DNA of 64,000 nt from Akebia trifoliata (GCA_017979445.1 CM030716.1:10353974-10417973); one strand, 5' to 3'; positions 36,868 through 48,705 are shown, numbered from the stretch's first letter. Notes: a model not told the origin generated them from the sequence alone. Translations and numbers: made by a program.

Positions 36868-37600
36868 GCTATAAAACTAGTATGCTGAATGATCAAGAAA
36901 TTTTTTACTGAAATGCAAGGAGAGATAGACTATAAATAAAAGGAACATGGGCAATTAAAACACTTGTTCGTAGAGGTTGGGCGGTTAAAATACCTTGTCG
37001 TAGAGGTGCATGACTGTTGGAAAGGGTACTACACCTGTTAATGGTTAATACACATGTTTGAAGATGTGCAGAACTGTTGGAAAGGATATTGCAACTGTCA
37101 ACAGTTTTCTACCCTTAACTACCGACATGACTATTTGTAACTACCCATGCGACTGTTGGTATGAACCCAGATCTTATAATTTGAGACAAACCTAAACTCT
37201 AATTTCTTATTCATTTTTCCAACAATCCCCCACATGAATGTAAATTAACTAAAAAAATGCAAACATTTGAGAGAGTACGGTTGAGAAGTAATTACATCGA
37301 GATAGGTAACTTGTAGCTTTGGACCTTCCATAATGAAAGACTATTGGGTTTTACTGGCTGATCAGTGAAAGAACTCCCTCTACCAGAGTCCTTTAAGTAA
37401 TTTTCCCTCTCTTTCATAAAGGTTATAGATAAACTAGAAATAAAAAAAAGAAATCAATTTGATATTAGTAATAAAATTTGCAATAGTCTAAAAAGGAATG
37501 TGTGAATCATAACCTATCTTTGGATTTTGTGAAAATATTAGGATAATTCACTGAATCTCTACTTGATAGTCTCTTCAATATTAATGGAATAGTTGAGATA
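35936..37600. other. Spacer with (CT)n tract, no gene seen
   Basis: It contains a CT-dinucleotide microsatellite at about 36837-36868 and two related phrases GACTGTTGGAAAGG / GAACTGTTGGAAAGG (near 37010 and 37070) suggesting a small degenerate duplication. AACAATCCCCCACATGAATG near 37222 looks like a retroelement junction, but no element could be delimited. Confidence 0.3.
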
Positions 37601-37648
37601 ATTGAATTGCAGAGAACATGGTAATAACCCAATTGCAAGAGTAGTGCT

Positions 37649-37779
37649 TTACCAACTACGCCATGCCCCTAAGCCAAGTCGAGCACGCATGAAGGAATCA
37701 GACGCTTCATTCATTATTTTCTCTAGTGTATTGAACCATCTTGGACTTGAATTGATATCTTGTACGTCAAGTAAATCAT
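37649..37779 (-). other. Exon-like fragment of unknown gene
   Basis: On the minus strand an acceptor-like CTTTTGTATCTGAG at 37780-37793 precedes an open stretch reading DDLLDVQDINSSPRWF, then NTLEKIMNEASDSFMRARLG, then LGAWRSW and a TAA. The sequence looks like real protein rather than random frame. No flanking exon was found on either side, so it may be a captured or orphaned exon. I do not recognise the family. Confidence 0.3.
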
Positions 37780-37964
37780 CTCAGATACAAAAGAACAAAA
37801 AAATCGAGATCGATTTATCCTTCTTGAATGCTTTATGCAACTCTTTGATGTATTACGTTCTCCAAGTATGCTTGTTTTATCTTAGAGTAATTTACTAATG
37901 TGATTAGGATTAAGATGTTATAATAAAATATTAGAGTGGGAATATAAGTGAAAAAAAACTAAAC

Positions 37965-38300
37965 TTAGGATATTTCAGAAACACCCCAATGTTAAATTGG
38001 AGATATTAGATTTAGCCCTTTCAAAATTTTAGATTAGGTTTAACCCCTTTGAAAGTGAGTCAATGTTGCTTTTGTTGATGATTTAACAATGAAATTTTGA
38101 TACTTTTTAAATTTTGATTTTCTTTGAAGAATATTTTGAAAAAAAATATTCAAAATTTGACCACTAGATGATTAAGAAAACGCAATGTTGACTTACAATT
38201 AAGGGGATAAATCAAATCTTGCATTTTGAAAGGGGTTAAACCAAATATCACCAATTTAACAGGGTTATTTCTAAAATATCCTCAGACTTAGGATACGCCT
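37965..38300. mobile_element. Foldback MITE upstream of SEC61A
   Basis: Inverted arms of 100 bp or more: GGATATTTCAGAAACACCCC then TTAAATTGGAGATATT on the left, against GGATATTTTAGAAATAACCC then TTAAATTGGTGATATT read from the right. They sit about 140 bp upstream of the SEC61A TATA box. A short diverged direct repeat, AAAATATTAGAGTGGGAATA on the left and AAAATATTGGGTTGGGAAAT on the right, flanks it. No clean target duplication could be fixed. Confidence 0.75.
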
Positions 38301-38425
38301 GTGATTAAAATATTGGGTTGGGAAATATAAGTTAAAATTGTACTCGATCGTAAGAAAAGAGATGTTCTCGATGTCGTGGAAATTACACGTGTCTTTTAAC
38401 TATTGGTTTATATCGTTCATAGATG

Positions 38426-38433
38426 CCACGTGG
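38426..38433. promoter_or_regulatory. CCACGTGG palindrome (G-box) in SEC61A promoter
   Basis: The perfect palindrome CCACGTGG lies 7 bp before TATAAA at 38441, with an inverted CCAAT box (ATTGG, 38402-38406) 19 bp upstream of it. It could bind bZIP or bHLH factors. The CCAAT-CCACG pair recalls an ER-stress element, but the spacing is wider than the usual N9. Confidence 0.45.
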
Positions 38434-38440
38434 ACTACGA

Positions 38441-38446
38441 TATAAA
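38441..38446 (+). promoter_or_regulatory. TATA box of SEC61A
   Basis: TATAAA in GATATAAAAACATG, upstream of the inferred non-coding first exon, which starts around 38470 and ends at the donor GAAG|GTGAGT at 38617/38618. Confidence 0.6.
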
Positions 38447-39096
38447 AACATGAGCGAGGTACTTTCGTTGGCCTGTCTGTCAGTTCTGCTAGGGTTTTGA
38501 ATTCCCTCCTCCAGTCCTCCGATTTCAACGTCGATGCTTTCGAGAATCCTTAAGAGTTTCGATCTCTGAAACCTATTAGTTTTTTTGAATAAGTTTTTAG
38601 ATCTTCTAATCCGGAAGGTGAGTTTCTGGATTTCGTTAAAATTTGGAATTTGTTCTCGATTTATGCTATTAGTTTGAATCAGATTGATTGATTCGTTTCT
38701 AGATCTGGAAATCGGAGCTTCGAGAGCTCTTATTTCTTCGTTTTAATCGGATGAATGTTTCAATTATTTTCAAATACGCGATAAGGCGGAAAATTTTGTG
38801 AATCTATTTAAGAAACACTATTCGCATGAAGATCTATTCGGACTTTGAAACCTTATCTCAACAGGGGAAAGAGGAGAGCAAGTAAGAAAATGAAGAATTT
38901 GATTTGGGATCAAATTTAAAGTTAATTCACTTAATTCTATTAAAAAATATATATATGGAAGGTTGCACAAACGCCTAGATTGAAGTTTTCGTTCTTCAAC
39001 ATGTAGGTCTTATTTTGATTAATGGTAGGCTAGGTTTGTCGAATTAACATTCTTTGTGATGGATGTTTATGGGTACCATGTTTGATTTTATTTTTC

Positions 39097-40677
39097 TGTT
39101 AGGATTCCATTTTAGTTAGATTTTATTTCTATTTTTATTAGGATTCTATCAGTAGGATTAATTATTGATTTAGTAGGTATTTAAGGAAGAGTAGAATTAT
39201 TTATAAAAGGATGGAATCCGAATATTTGTTATAATCGTGTTTTTACACGTGTTGAGCACTTGAGATCGCCCTTTGTCTCGTTTGAGTGGGTATGTTATGA
39301 ACTAGGTTCCTAACAATTGGTATTATAGTAGATTTTTTTGGGCATGCCAGCGAAGAAAAAGGAAAAGAAACCATCAAAACTTGAAATCATGGAGGAACGT
39401 GTGGCTCATCTTGAAGAATCTATGGAGAACATACAATCCCTTCGTGCATCCATGCAACAAACTTTGGAGAAGGATCGGGAGCTAACATGACAACTCATCG
39501 AGTGTTTGTCTATACAAAATCCACTGACATATCATCCACTGGATCGTACGATTAAATTTGTTGATGGGAAATCAAGTGTAGGTAATCGTGATGTGCTGAT
39601 TGAAGACCGTGTTCCGAATCGAGTGCAAGAAGACCGGTTTGAAGGTCAAGTTCAAATAAGGTACACAAGAATCGATTTCCAAAATTTGATGGGTTCGAAA
39701 CTTTTGACTTCATCTACAAAATGGAACAATTTTTTGCTTACCATCATACTGCTGAACATGAACAAACTCTGTTGGCTTCTTTCCATATGGAAGGGGTGGC
39801 TTTGACGTGGTATAAGTGGTATAGCTGCACTCATACGCGTTGTACATGGAGGGATATGACATTAGCTATGTTAAACCGTTTTGGACCTATGGTTTTCGAA
39901 AATTTGGACAGATTGCTCGCCAAGATGAAGCAAGTGGCTTCAACTGTTGAAGGATGTTTGGATCGTGCATCGATGGGAACCTTTATTCAAGGGTTACACA
40001 ATGAAATCAGTTTTGAATTACTAATGTTTAGGCCATAGACACTCCAAGAAGCATGGGATTTGCAAGGCAACAAGAAGAGAAATTGTTCCGACTTCAACAT
40101 GCAAATCAACCAATGTAGGGATTGGTTACCAATGGCCAAATATACAACCAAAATTCCCTGAGATGATAACAACACCCGCACGGTGAATATCCAGTGACGA
40201 GATGAAAGTTTGACGAGACAAGGGATTATGCTATAATTGCGATGAATGTTACACTCCAGGCCATCGATGTAAAAAGATGCAAATATATTTGTTAGAAGTT
40301 AGAAGGATGAGATGAAATGGACAATGAAAATATTTCAATGGAAGTTACTTTTCCGTCATGAGGACATGGTCGGTTTTTAAAGGGGCATTGTTAGGATTCT
40401 AGTTTAGTTAGATTTTATTTCTATTTCTATTAGGATTTTATCGGTAGGATTAATTATTGATTTAGTAGATATTTGATTTGAATAGGTATTTTAGGAAGAG
40501 TAGAATTAGTAAATTATTAGGATTAGGACTCTTTATTTATAAAAGGATGGAATCCCTTTATCATCAACCTATGAAGAATGTTTGTTTTAATCGTATTTTT
40601 ACACAATCCTTGGTGTGTTGAGCACTGTCGCCCTTTCTCTTGTTTGAGTGGGCACGTTAGGAACTAGGTTCCTAACA
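39097..40677 (+). mobile_element. Short Ty3-like LTR retrotransposon, gag only
   Basis: The 5' LTR is 39097-39315 and the 3' LTR 40389-40677; both start TGTTAGGATTC and end GTTCCTAACA. An exact 5-bp target duplication TTTTC lies at 39092-39096 and 40678-40682. ATTGGTATTATAG after the 5' LTR is a decayed tRNA-Met primer site, and AAAGGGGCAT before the 3' LTR is a polypurine tract. Inside is a broken gag from ATG 39344. It has a helical start, a TGA at 39488-39490, a Retrotrans_gag block with ASFHMEGVALTWYKW, and a zinc knuckle CYNC...GHRC near 40228. There is no protease, RT or integrase. It sits in the SEC61A 5'-UTR intron, same strand. Confidence 0.93.
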
Positions 40678-41723
40678 TTTTCTTTGAAGTCAAAAAGAGG
40701 AGTGCAAGGAAGAAGACTAAGATTTTGATTTGGGATTAAATTTAGAATTTATTCTGTAAAAGACCATTTTTCTCTCTTTTATTTCAATTTCTTGTTTGAT
40801 GGTACTTTTGAATTAATATTGTTTTTTTAAGGATGTGTATGCATGAATTTTTATGGCTACCTTGTTTGATTTTTTATTTTTTTTTCTATTTTTCCCCTTG
40901 ACATCAAAATATAGTGTTTCAACATGTTTTCTCCAAAGGGGAAAGTGGAGTGCAAGGAAGAAGATGAATAATTTGATTTGGGATTAAATTTAGAAATTAT
41001 TCTATAAAAGATCTTTTTTTTCCTCGTTTATTTTAATTTCTTTTTGAACCAACATGCAGTGCAAATGCCTAAGTCAAAGTTTCTGCTTCGTTCTTCATCA
41101 CATAGGCTTTCTTTTGAGTGTTTCTCTTGACTAGTTGTAGGTTGGGTTTGTTGATCTTGTTTGATGGTACTTTCAAATTAATATTGTTTTGTGATGGATG
41201 TGTATGTGTGAATTTATGGGTACCATGTTTGCATGGGCAGGACCTGTTTGGTTTCCAGATGATTTTTCCTTTTCGAAACATATTTATTGGTCTGGTAATG
41301 GTGTCCTGAAAATTTTACTTATTTACCCTACTTACATTGATTAAATGCCTACTTACGAGGATTACTAGCTGTAGATGAAATTCCATCTGGATTTGTTAAA
41401 ACAGTTGTGAAGAAATTCCTTAGATCCTATTTGAATTGCCATGTTGTTGCGAAAATGGTAATTTTCTTTAAAAAAAACTCTTTCAATAATATCTTTTTTG
41501 CTCAGAAAAAAAGCATCCCAAACGGCCCCTTTTATTAATTATATCTTTTGATTTTATTTGACTAACAAATTTATATGTTCATTTTTTTTGTTTGTGTATC
41601 AAATTTTTGTTTAAGGAAATAGTCTTCAGTATGGGTCTTTAATATTTATGCCAATCAATGGTTCATAATTTCTATATAAATGGATGATAACAGGTTGGAC
41701 TGATTTAGTTTGGAGAACTTAAA

Positions 41724-44700
41724 ATGGGAGGTGGGTTTAGATTGTTGCATCTTGTCAGGCCATTTCTGCCATTCCTGCCTGAAGTTCAGAGTGCGGACCG
41801 GAAAGTTCCCTTCAGAGAGAAGGTTATCTACACTGTAATCTCTCTTTTCATCTTTTTGGTGTGCAGTCAGCTTCCTCTCTATGGCATACACTCAACAACA
41901 GGTGCAGATCCATTCTATTGGATGCGTGTTATTCTTGCCTCAAACCGTGGGACCGTCATGGAGCTTGGTATCACACCTATTGTGACATCTGGATTGGTGA
42001 TGCAACTCCTGGCTGGGTCAAAGATCATTGAAGTGGACAACAGTGTGCGCGAAGATCGTGCACTCTTGTAAGTATTCTCTAGGCTATGACGTATTATTGC
42101 AAATTCTAGACATCAACCATTATTGAAGTGTGTGTGGGATTTTACTTAGTTTCTGATCTATAACTTTAAAGAACCATTAGCTATAGAATGACTTCACTAT
42201 GTAGTAGCGGTGGCAATGGGTTGGGTCATGTTCATGTCGTGTTGAGGTAAGGCTATTCTGAAAATTTACCCAACCCAAGTCCGATCCATCGATCCATCGA
42301 ATAATCATGTCAAAAATTTAAACCCAAACTCAACACATTTACTAAATAGGTAACCTGACCCAACCACTTGCTTTGTAAAATTCTACTCTTAAGTGGAAAA
42401 AATAACTTTCATTTCCACCACCAAAAATAAAATACTATTACTGAAAATAAAGTCCCACCACTATAGACCAATATTTGTTGATATAAATTAGGTATCACAA
42501 AACATAAACTAAGTTTCAACAATTAAAGAGATGGGAAAAGAAGAAAAAGAAAATGTGTCCATAGCCTAGTACAAAATTTACGTAGGAGATACTTCTCATG
42601 TTTCATGATTTAAAACCACATGTTAATGATATAATAACTAAAAGTGTCAAAACGGGTTAAGTGAGTTGACATCCCTAATCTAGACATGGCTCGTTTAATA
42701 ATGTTGTTAGACAGGTCGACACTATTATGACCCAAACACAATTAGGCTTGACCCTAACCCCACTAATTTTGTGTCGTTTTTGAGTTGTGTTAAGATTGCC
42801 ACCCCTATGTGTAGAGCCATAATACGATAAATTTCTTTTCATGTTAAAATTATGTGCATCTACCATGTGTTATTTTGCCCATATGCACATTGTCCATGGG
42901 TATTTGGTGGGTAAGGAGGCTTCCATCTTCATTCTTTACTGTTAACTGGGTTTTCTATGATGTTACGTGTTTGACATTGTCATCTCTCTCTCTCCAGGAA
43001 TGGTGCACAGAAGTTGTTAGGCATACTGATTGCTGTTGGTGAGGCAGTTGCATATGTGCTATCTGGAATGTACGGTAGTGTCGGCCAACTTGGTGTTGGA
43101 AATGCCATACTTATCATTGTTCAACTCTGCTTTGCTGGTATTATCGTGATTTGCTTAGATGAACTTCTACAAAAAGGATATGGTCTTGGATCTGGTATTT
43201 CCCTGTTCATAGCGACCAATATTTGGTAAGCTACTAATTCTATTTACTTTAGAGACATTCTATTGCCACACCCACTTCTACTAAGGGCACACCAATTTAT
43301 GTGATATCAAATAAGAATTTAGTACATATCTTGGGGATACTCTTAGTAAAAATCAGTTTGGCAATAGAATCACTCTTACTTTATTCTCTCCATTTTTTAT
43401 GTTATCGGAAATTGATTATCTGAAACATATCATTGCTTATAGTGAGAGCATAATTTGGAAAGCGTTTAGTCCCACAACTATCAACAGTGGGCGGGGAGCT
43501 GAATTTGAAGGTGCAGTAATTGCTTTGTTCCATCTACTTATAACTCGGACGGACAAGGTCCGTGCGCTTCGCGAGGCTTTCTACCGGCAAAACCTACCAA
43601 ATGTGACAAACTTGCTTGCCACTGTGTTAGTCTTTCTCATAGTTATATATTTCCAAGGGTTCCGGGTAGTTTTGCCCGTGAGGTCTAAAAATGCCCGTGG
43701 ACAGCAAGGGTCGTATCCAATCAAGCTTTTCTACACCTCCAATATGCCCATTATTCTACAGTCTGCACTTGTATCCAACCTTTATTTCATTTCTCAGGTA
43801 ATATAGCTTTATATCTGCAGATGGAAATTGTAGTTGTTTTACAATCTTTTTTTAAGATTTTGAAAATATTTGATACCATTTCTATTTGTACAGTTGCTTT
43901 ACAGGCGGTATGGTGGAAATTTCCTTGTAAATCTGTTGGGTACATGGAAGGAATCTGAGTACTCAGGTGGTCAATTTATACCCGTTGGTGGTATTGCATA
44001 CTACATCACTGCACCATCAAGGTGATTAAGTACTCCATATCTTTCCTATATTGTTTTATTTTTTTCCTAGAACATACATTTGATCAGAGAATAGTTATAT
44101 TGCTAGTTGGATTAGAAAATTTTGTTGGTTTCAGTCTTGTTTACTCCATCTCAGTCAAGTATTCTGACATGAGAATTGTGATCATTATTCGCAGCTTGGC
44201 AGACATGGCAGCCAATCCTTTCCATGCATTGTTCTATCTCGTGTTTATGCTGTCTGCCTGTGCACTGTTCTCAAAAACTTGGATTGAAGTTTCTGGATCC
44301 TCTGCTAAAGATGTAGCTAAGCAGCTCAAGGTATTCTTTTATATGTCCTGGCCTTTAAGTTGCTTACAATTTATGTATTTAATTTTATTACTTGATGATT
44401 TTGTAGTGGAGTTTCAAATTCGGATTTTCGGTTGTGTGAAACATCGTGCACTGTTTGTTTAGGATAGTTTTTATGGGAAGACATGGGATGTTAATTGAGA
44501 TTATGTTACCACTTTTTTAGGTTGCTAAGCAAACAAATAGGTTTTTGAAATTTATCCCTAGGAAACACTTTTCAATCCCTAAGAAGTCTTTAGGAAATCT
44601 GTTTGAGGCGAGGTTTAGGCTAGAAAAGTCCTTTCATATAAGAATTATATATATATTTATAGGGGGTGGTTCATGGGACATATGTAAAAACAATGGTTTT

Positions 44701-46810
44701 TCAAAATATGGGTTAGAGGTTTTGGATTGAGCTGATTTTTTGCGAGGATGGTCACTATGATGAGAAGATCATCCTCACAAAAAATCAGCTCAATCTGAAA
44801 CTTCTAAATCCATCAAAAGTGATTTACAAATTATTGGCAAAAAATCGACGGTCCACATTCTAAATCACTTTTAATGAGGTTAGAAGTTTCAGATTGGACT
44901 GATTTTTTTTTTTTTTTTTAGGATGATCTTCCCATCATAGAGATCATCCTCATAAAAAATCAGCTCAATCCAAAACTTCTAACCCATATTTTGAAAATTT
45001 ATTGATGTTACATTGTTTTTACATATGTTTTTTCATATGTCCCTAGATCCGTTCCCATATATATATATATGGGAAATGTTCAACACCCTAAGCTTTGCCT
45101 TACACTTTAACAAACGTGTTTTGTCCTACATGGGTTAGAAGTTTTGGAATGGGCTGATTTTTGGTGAGGATGATCTCTATGATTAGAAGATCATCCTCAC
45201 CAAAAATCAGCCCATTCCGAAATTTTTAGCCCCATGTTTACAAGTTGAAAAATCGTGGACCGTCCATTTTTTGTAAACCATTTTTGATGGGGTTAGAAGT
45301 TTTGGAATGAGCCGATATTTTGTGAGGATGATCTCTTCACCATAGAGATTAACCTCATCAAAAATCAACCCATTCCAAAACTTCTAACCCATGTAAGACA
45401 AAACACGTTTGTTAAAGTGTAGGGTAAAGCTTAGGGTGGGGAACGGGACCCTATATATATATATAGAGTAGCGTTCAATGGCCTACAGTTTGGCAAACAT
45501 TTTGGCAAACACATTTTTCAAAACACGGGTTAGAGGTCTTGGAATGGGCTGATTTTTGGTGAGGATGATCTCTATGGTGAGGAGATCATCATCACCAAAA
45601 ATCAGCCCATTCCAAAACTTCTAACCTCATCAAAAATGGTTTACAAAAAATGGATGGTTCACGATTTTTCAACTTGTAAAATGGGGCTAGAAGTTTTGGA
45701 ATGAGCTGATTTTTGGTGAGGATGATCTCCTCACCGTAGAGATCATCCTCACCAAAAATCAGCCCATTCCAAGACCTCTAACCCATGTTTTGAAAAAGTG
45801 TTTGCCAAACTGTTGGCCACGGATAGGGACCCATATATATATATATATATATATATATGGGAGCGGTTCGGCAGCCCTAAAGTTTGCCAAGTTTTGTGCC
45901 AAACATTTTTTGTAAATCACTTTTGATGAGATTAGAAGTTTTGGAATAGGCTGATTTTTTGTGAGGATGATCTCTACGGTGAAGAGATCATCCTCACAAA
46001 AAATCAGCTCATTTTGAAACTTCTAAGCCTAGTTTACAAGTTGAAGAATCGTGGACCGTCCAATTTTTGTAAATCACTTTTGATGGGGTTAGAAGTTTTG
46101 GAATAGGCTGATTTTTTGTGAGGATGATCTCTACGGTGAAGAGATCATCCTCACAAAAAATCAGCTCATTTTGAAACTTCTAAGCCTAGTTTACAAGTTG
46201 AAGAATCGTGGACCGTCCAATTTTTGTAAATCACTTTTGATGGGGTTAGAAGTTTTGGAATAGGCTGATTTTTGGTGAGGATGATCTCCTCATCATAGAG
46301 ATCATCCTCACAAAAAATCAGCTCATTCCAAAGCTTCTAACCCATATTTTGAAAAATGTTTGGCACCAAACTTGGCAAACTTTAGGGCTGCTAAACCGTC
46401 CCCTATATATATAATCCAAATGAAGTTATAAATATAATCCTGCATGTTTTGTTTTTGAATGAGATCTTTTATTTTAATGAGCGAATCTGTTTGATCAAAT
46501 TTAGTTGCGTGGAAGTATTGACTTGAACCATTTCTGGATACAGTTTTAAATTCATGTGCTGGTTCTGCAGGAACAACAAATGGTGATGCCTGGACATCGT
46601 GAGTCAAACCTACAGAAGGAGCTTAACCGTTACATTCCTACTGCAGCGGCTTTCGGGGGTATGTGTATTGGTGCCTTGACAGTGTTGGCAGACTTCATGG
46701 GAGCCATCGGTTCAGGAACCGGAATTCTACTTGCAGTGACAATCATTTATCAATACTTCGAGACGTTTGAGAAGGAAAGGGCCAGCGAGCTTGGCTTTTT
46801 TGGACTCTGA
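41724..46810 (+). CDS. SEC61A: Protein transport protein Sec61 subunit alpha
   Basis: Six coding exons give 476 residues, the normal Sec61 alpha length: 41724-42067, 42998-43225, 43443-43797, 43894-44021, 44195-44330 and 46571-46810. All introns are GT-AG and phases agree. A non-coding exon ending at 38617 precedes, and the coding exon starts at 41694. The product is the ten-helix pore of the ER translocon, which with Sec61 beta and gamma passes nascent proteins into or through the ER membrane. It begins [20 protein letters not shown]. Residues 261-290 hold the conserved cytosolic loop ([30 protein letters not shown]) that contacts the ribosome. It ends [11 protein letters not shown]. The introns carry a short LTR element, two hAT MITEs and four foldback elements, yet every exon is intact. 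Confidence 0.97.
42205..42807. mobile_element. hAT-type MITE in SEC61A intron, 603 bp
   Basis: The ends are TAGCGGTGGCAATGGGTTGG on the left and TAGGGGTGGCAATCTTAACA read from the right. Both have subterminal CATGTCGTG / CGACAC-type motifs and repeated AACCC/GGGTT words. The flanks (CTATGTAG / TGTGTAGA) are an imperfect target duplication. No coding frame. It lies between the first and second coding exons. Confidence 0.8.
43252..43375. mobile_element. hAT MITE family G in SEC61A intron, 124 bp
   Basis: The inverted ends are GAGACATTCTATTGCCACAC on the left and GAGTGATTCTATTGCCAAAC read from the right. An exact 8-bp target duplication TTACTTTA lies at 43244-43251 and 43376-43383. It starts only 26 bases after a SEC61A donor site, in a 217-bp intron that it largely makes up. 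Confidence 0.92.
44640..46411. mobile_element. Cluster of four foldback elements, family F
   Basis: Four elements of about 370-550 bp stand side by side, separated by (TA)n tracts: about 44661-45056, 45070-45454, 45464-45835 and 45857-46406. Each has long inverted termini near (A)TGGGA..GTTC/CCGTTCCC, then two internal hairpins. Each hairpin is built from TTAGAAGTTTTGGAATGGGC, TGATTTTTGGTGAGGATGAT and their reverse complements, and flanks a centre with AAATCGTGGACCGTCCA. The fourth has an extra ~160-bp internal duplication. No protein coding. They fill the last SEC61A intron. Confidence 0.9.
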
Positions 46811-48002
46811 ACCTAACTGTTAAAGTTTCATTGTGAGGAATGGGTGCTGCTGCTGCTGATGTGAGCTCCCCAGCAGTTTTGGTGAGCTGAGTGATGTAAA
46901 GTAGATCTTTTTCAACACCGCATAATTAGAGTTTAGCTTTAGGTTTCTGTACTCTTTTTTTCTTTTTTGTGGGGAAATTTCGATACATCGGAAACACAAG
47001 TAAACAGGTGCGAAATTTTCAAGAACAAAAAAATTGAGATGCTAGTCAGTCTCACCATTTCAAAGATGAGAAAATGTTCTTGCAGGGATTATTGGTTAAG
47101 ATGAGGCTGCACCAGTGGAAGTTATTTAATTGTTGTGGGATAAAATATTGTTATTGTTCTGGGGTTAAAATATTAACTTGAGATCAAATTTTTTTAAATC
47201 AAATCTCTAAAGATTGAAAATTGTTACCTGAAAAAAAAATACCATTTAAATGTTTGAAAGAATAGTAATTTCTTTTTTAGTTTTTTAGCTTTTAGTACAA
47301 TTCCCAATCGTAAATTCTAGCATGTTGTATTATTTTTATAGCTATTTCACCTTAATCTTAGGTTAGATTTTCAATCGAGAACTCGTCATCTCATTTTAGC
47401 ACACTCAATTGAATTTTGGAGTATCTTGGTACCATGGTTTTAAAACTTGTTTTGATGTCTCGTCCATGAATAAGCCCGAGTCATCTTGGATGAGTTTTCT
47501 GATACATTTGGGTCATCTTGTTCACAATGAGAAAAATGAATTATATTTTTACATCTTGTCCGATACTTTTTGTTGGTAGATGATATCGGACGAGTCGTCT
47601 CGATCTCTGACTGAGATTTAAAACCACTTGATGCACAAACTCTGAAAGAGGAGAGTGGTGGGTCGTGGCTACTCTAAAAGTCGTGGTTCTGCTTTGTCAA
47701 AGGACTATAAAAATAGTAATTCATTAAGTTCCTAAAAATCTAAAATGCTTACAATACAAGAAAAGCAACAATAATAGTAATCTTATCCCAAAGATTTTGA
47801 GTTGGTTAAAGTCATGTCTTCTTTTTTCACTTTCTCTGGCTTCTTCAAAGTTCTTTCTCGTATTTCTTTCTTTTAGGACCTTCGATTATAATAAACTTTA
47901 CATTTACAACATTTAAATGGTAAATGTTGGAATAACTATCTTTGAAAAATATATGAAGATAATTTGTTTCTTCATGGGTCATTTTCAAGAACCCAACCTG
48001 TA
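46811..48002. other. SEC61A 3' UTR and spacer
   Basis: The first 400-500 bases are a likely 3' UTR. The rest is AT-rich with no gene found; words such as GATGAGTTTTCTGATACATT recall low-copy repeats. Confidence 0.4.
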
Positions 48003-48345
48003 AGAAGAGCTGCTAAACTACACCCCAATTGAAAATTAAGAAAAATAAGTGAATAATTGAGAATAAGTAAAAATTGGAGTACCAAATTGCATTTATAAAA
48101 TCCCTCTTTACTTTTATTATTATTATTTTTTTGGTTAGATTTCTATTTATTTGGATTTAGGATTTTATGTGATACTAATCATAATTGTAAACTACCCATG
48201 AGTGTGTTATAATGTTTTGTAATATTGAGATTATAATTTGAACCAAACCTTTTTAATGTTTGAATGAATGTGTGATAAATAAATTAAGAAGTTGGGGTGT
48301 AATAAGTAAAATTTGCAGTGCCAATAACAGTAATCTTATATAGTC
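48003..48345. mobile_element. hAT MITE family H, diverged copy
   Basis: GAAGAGCTGCTAAACTACACC at the left and GTGCCAATAACAGTAATCTT at the right resemble the termini of the 22548 element. The interior phrase AAACCTTTTTAATGTTTGAA matches its reverse complement. No target duplication read. Confidence 0.6.
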
Positions 48346-48705
48346 AAATACCTATTTTATTTATTCACTGAAGTCAACTCGTGAGTCATTGTCTCCTAAG
48401 AAACATGGGTTCAAACAAATATAATATTTTTTTTTTTATAAAAATAAATAAATAAAAAACTTAGATGATTCTTATTCTTTAGAAACAAAAGAAAAAGAAG
48501 AAAAAGAAAAAGCAAAAGAAAATTATTTGATTCTACAATACTCCAAATTCCAAAGCAATAAAAAGTGAGGAAAAGTGGTCACAAGATTTAAGGCGGGCTC
48601 TTCTTTTGAATGGAAAACCAATATGAAACCCACGTCCCTAATAACTGTCTCCTAACCGTTACCATCTCCCTCTACCTCTCTTCATTTTCAAACCCTCTCT
48701 CTCTC

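Noticed and set aside
37630..37680. tRNA-like phrase on the minus strand (GTAGTTGGTAAAGCACTACTC, organelle tRNA style)
   Set aside because: Only a D-arm-like stretch resembles a tRNA; no matching acceptor stem or T-arm follows, and an exon-like reading covers the same bases.
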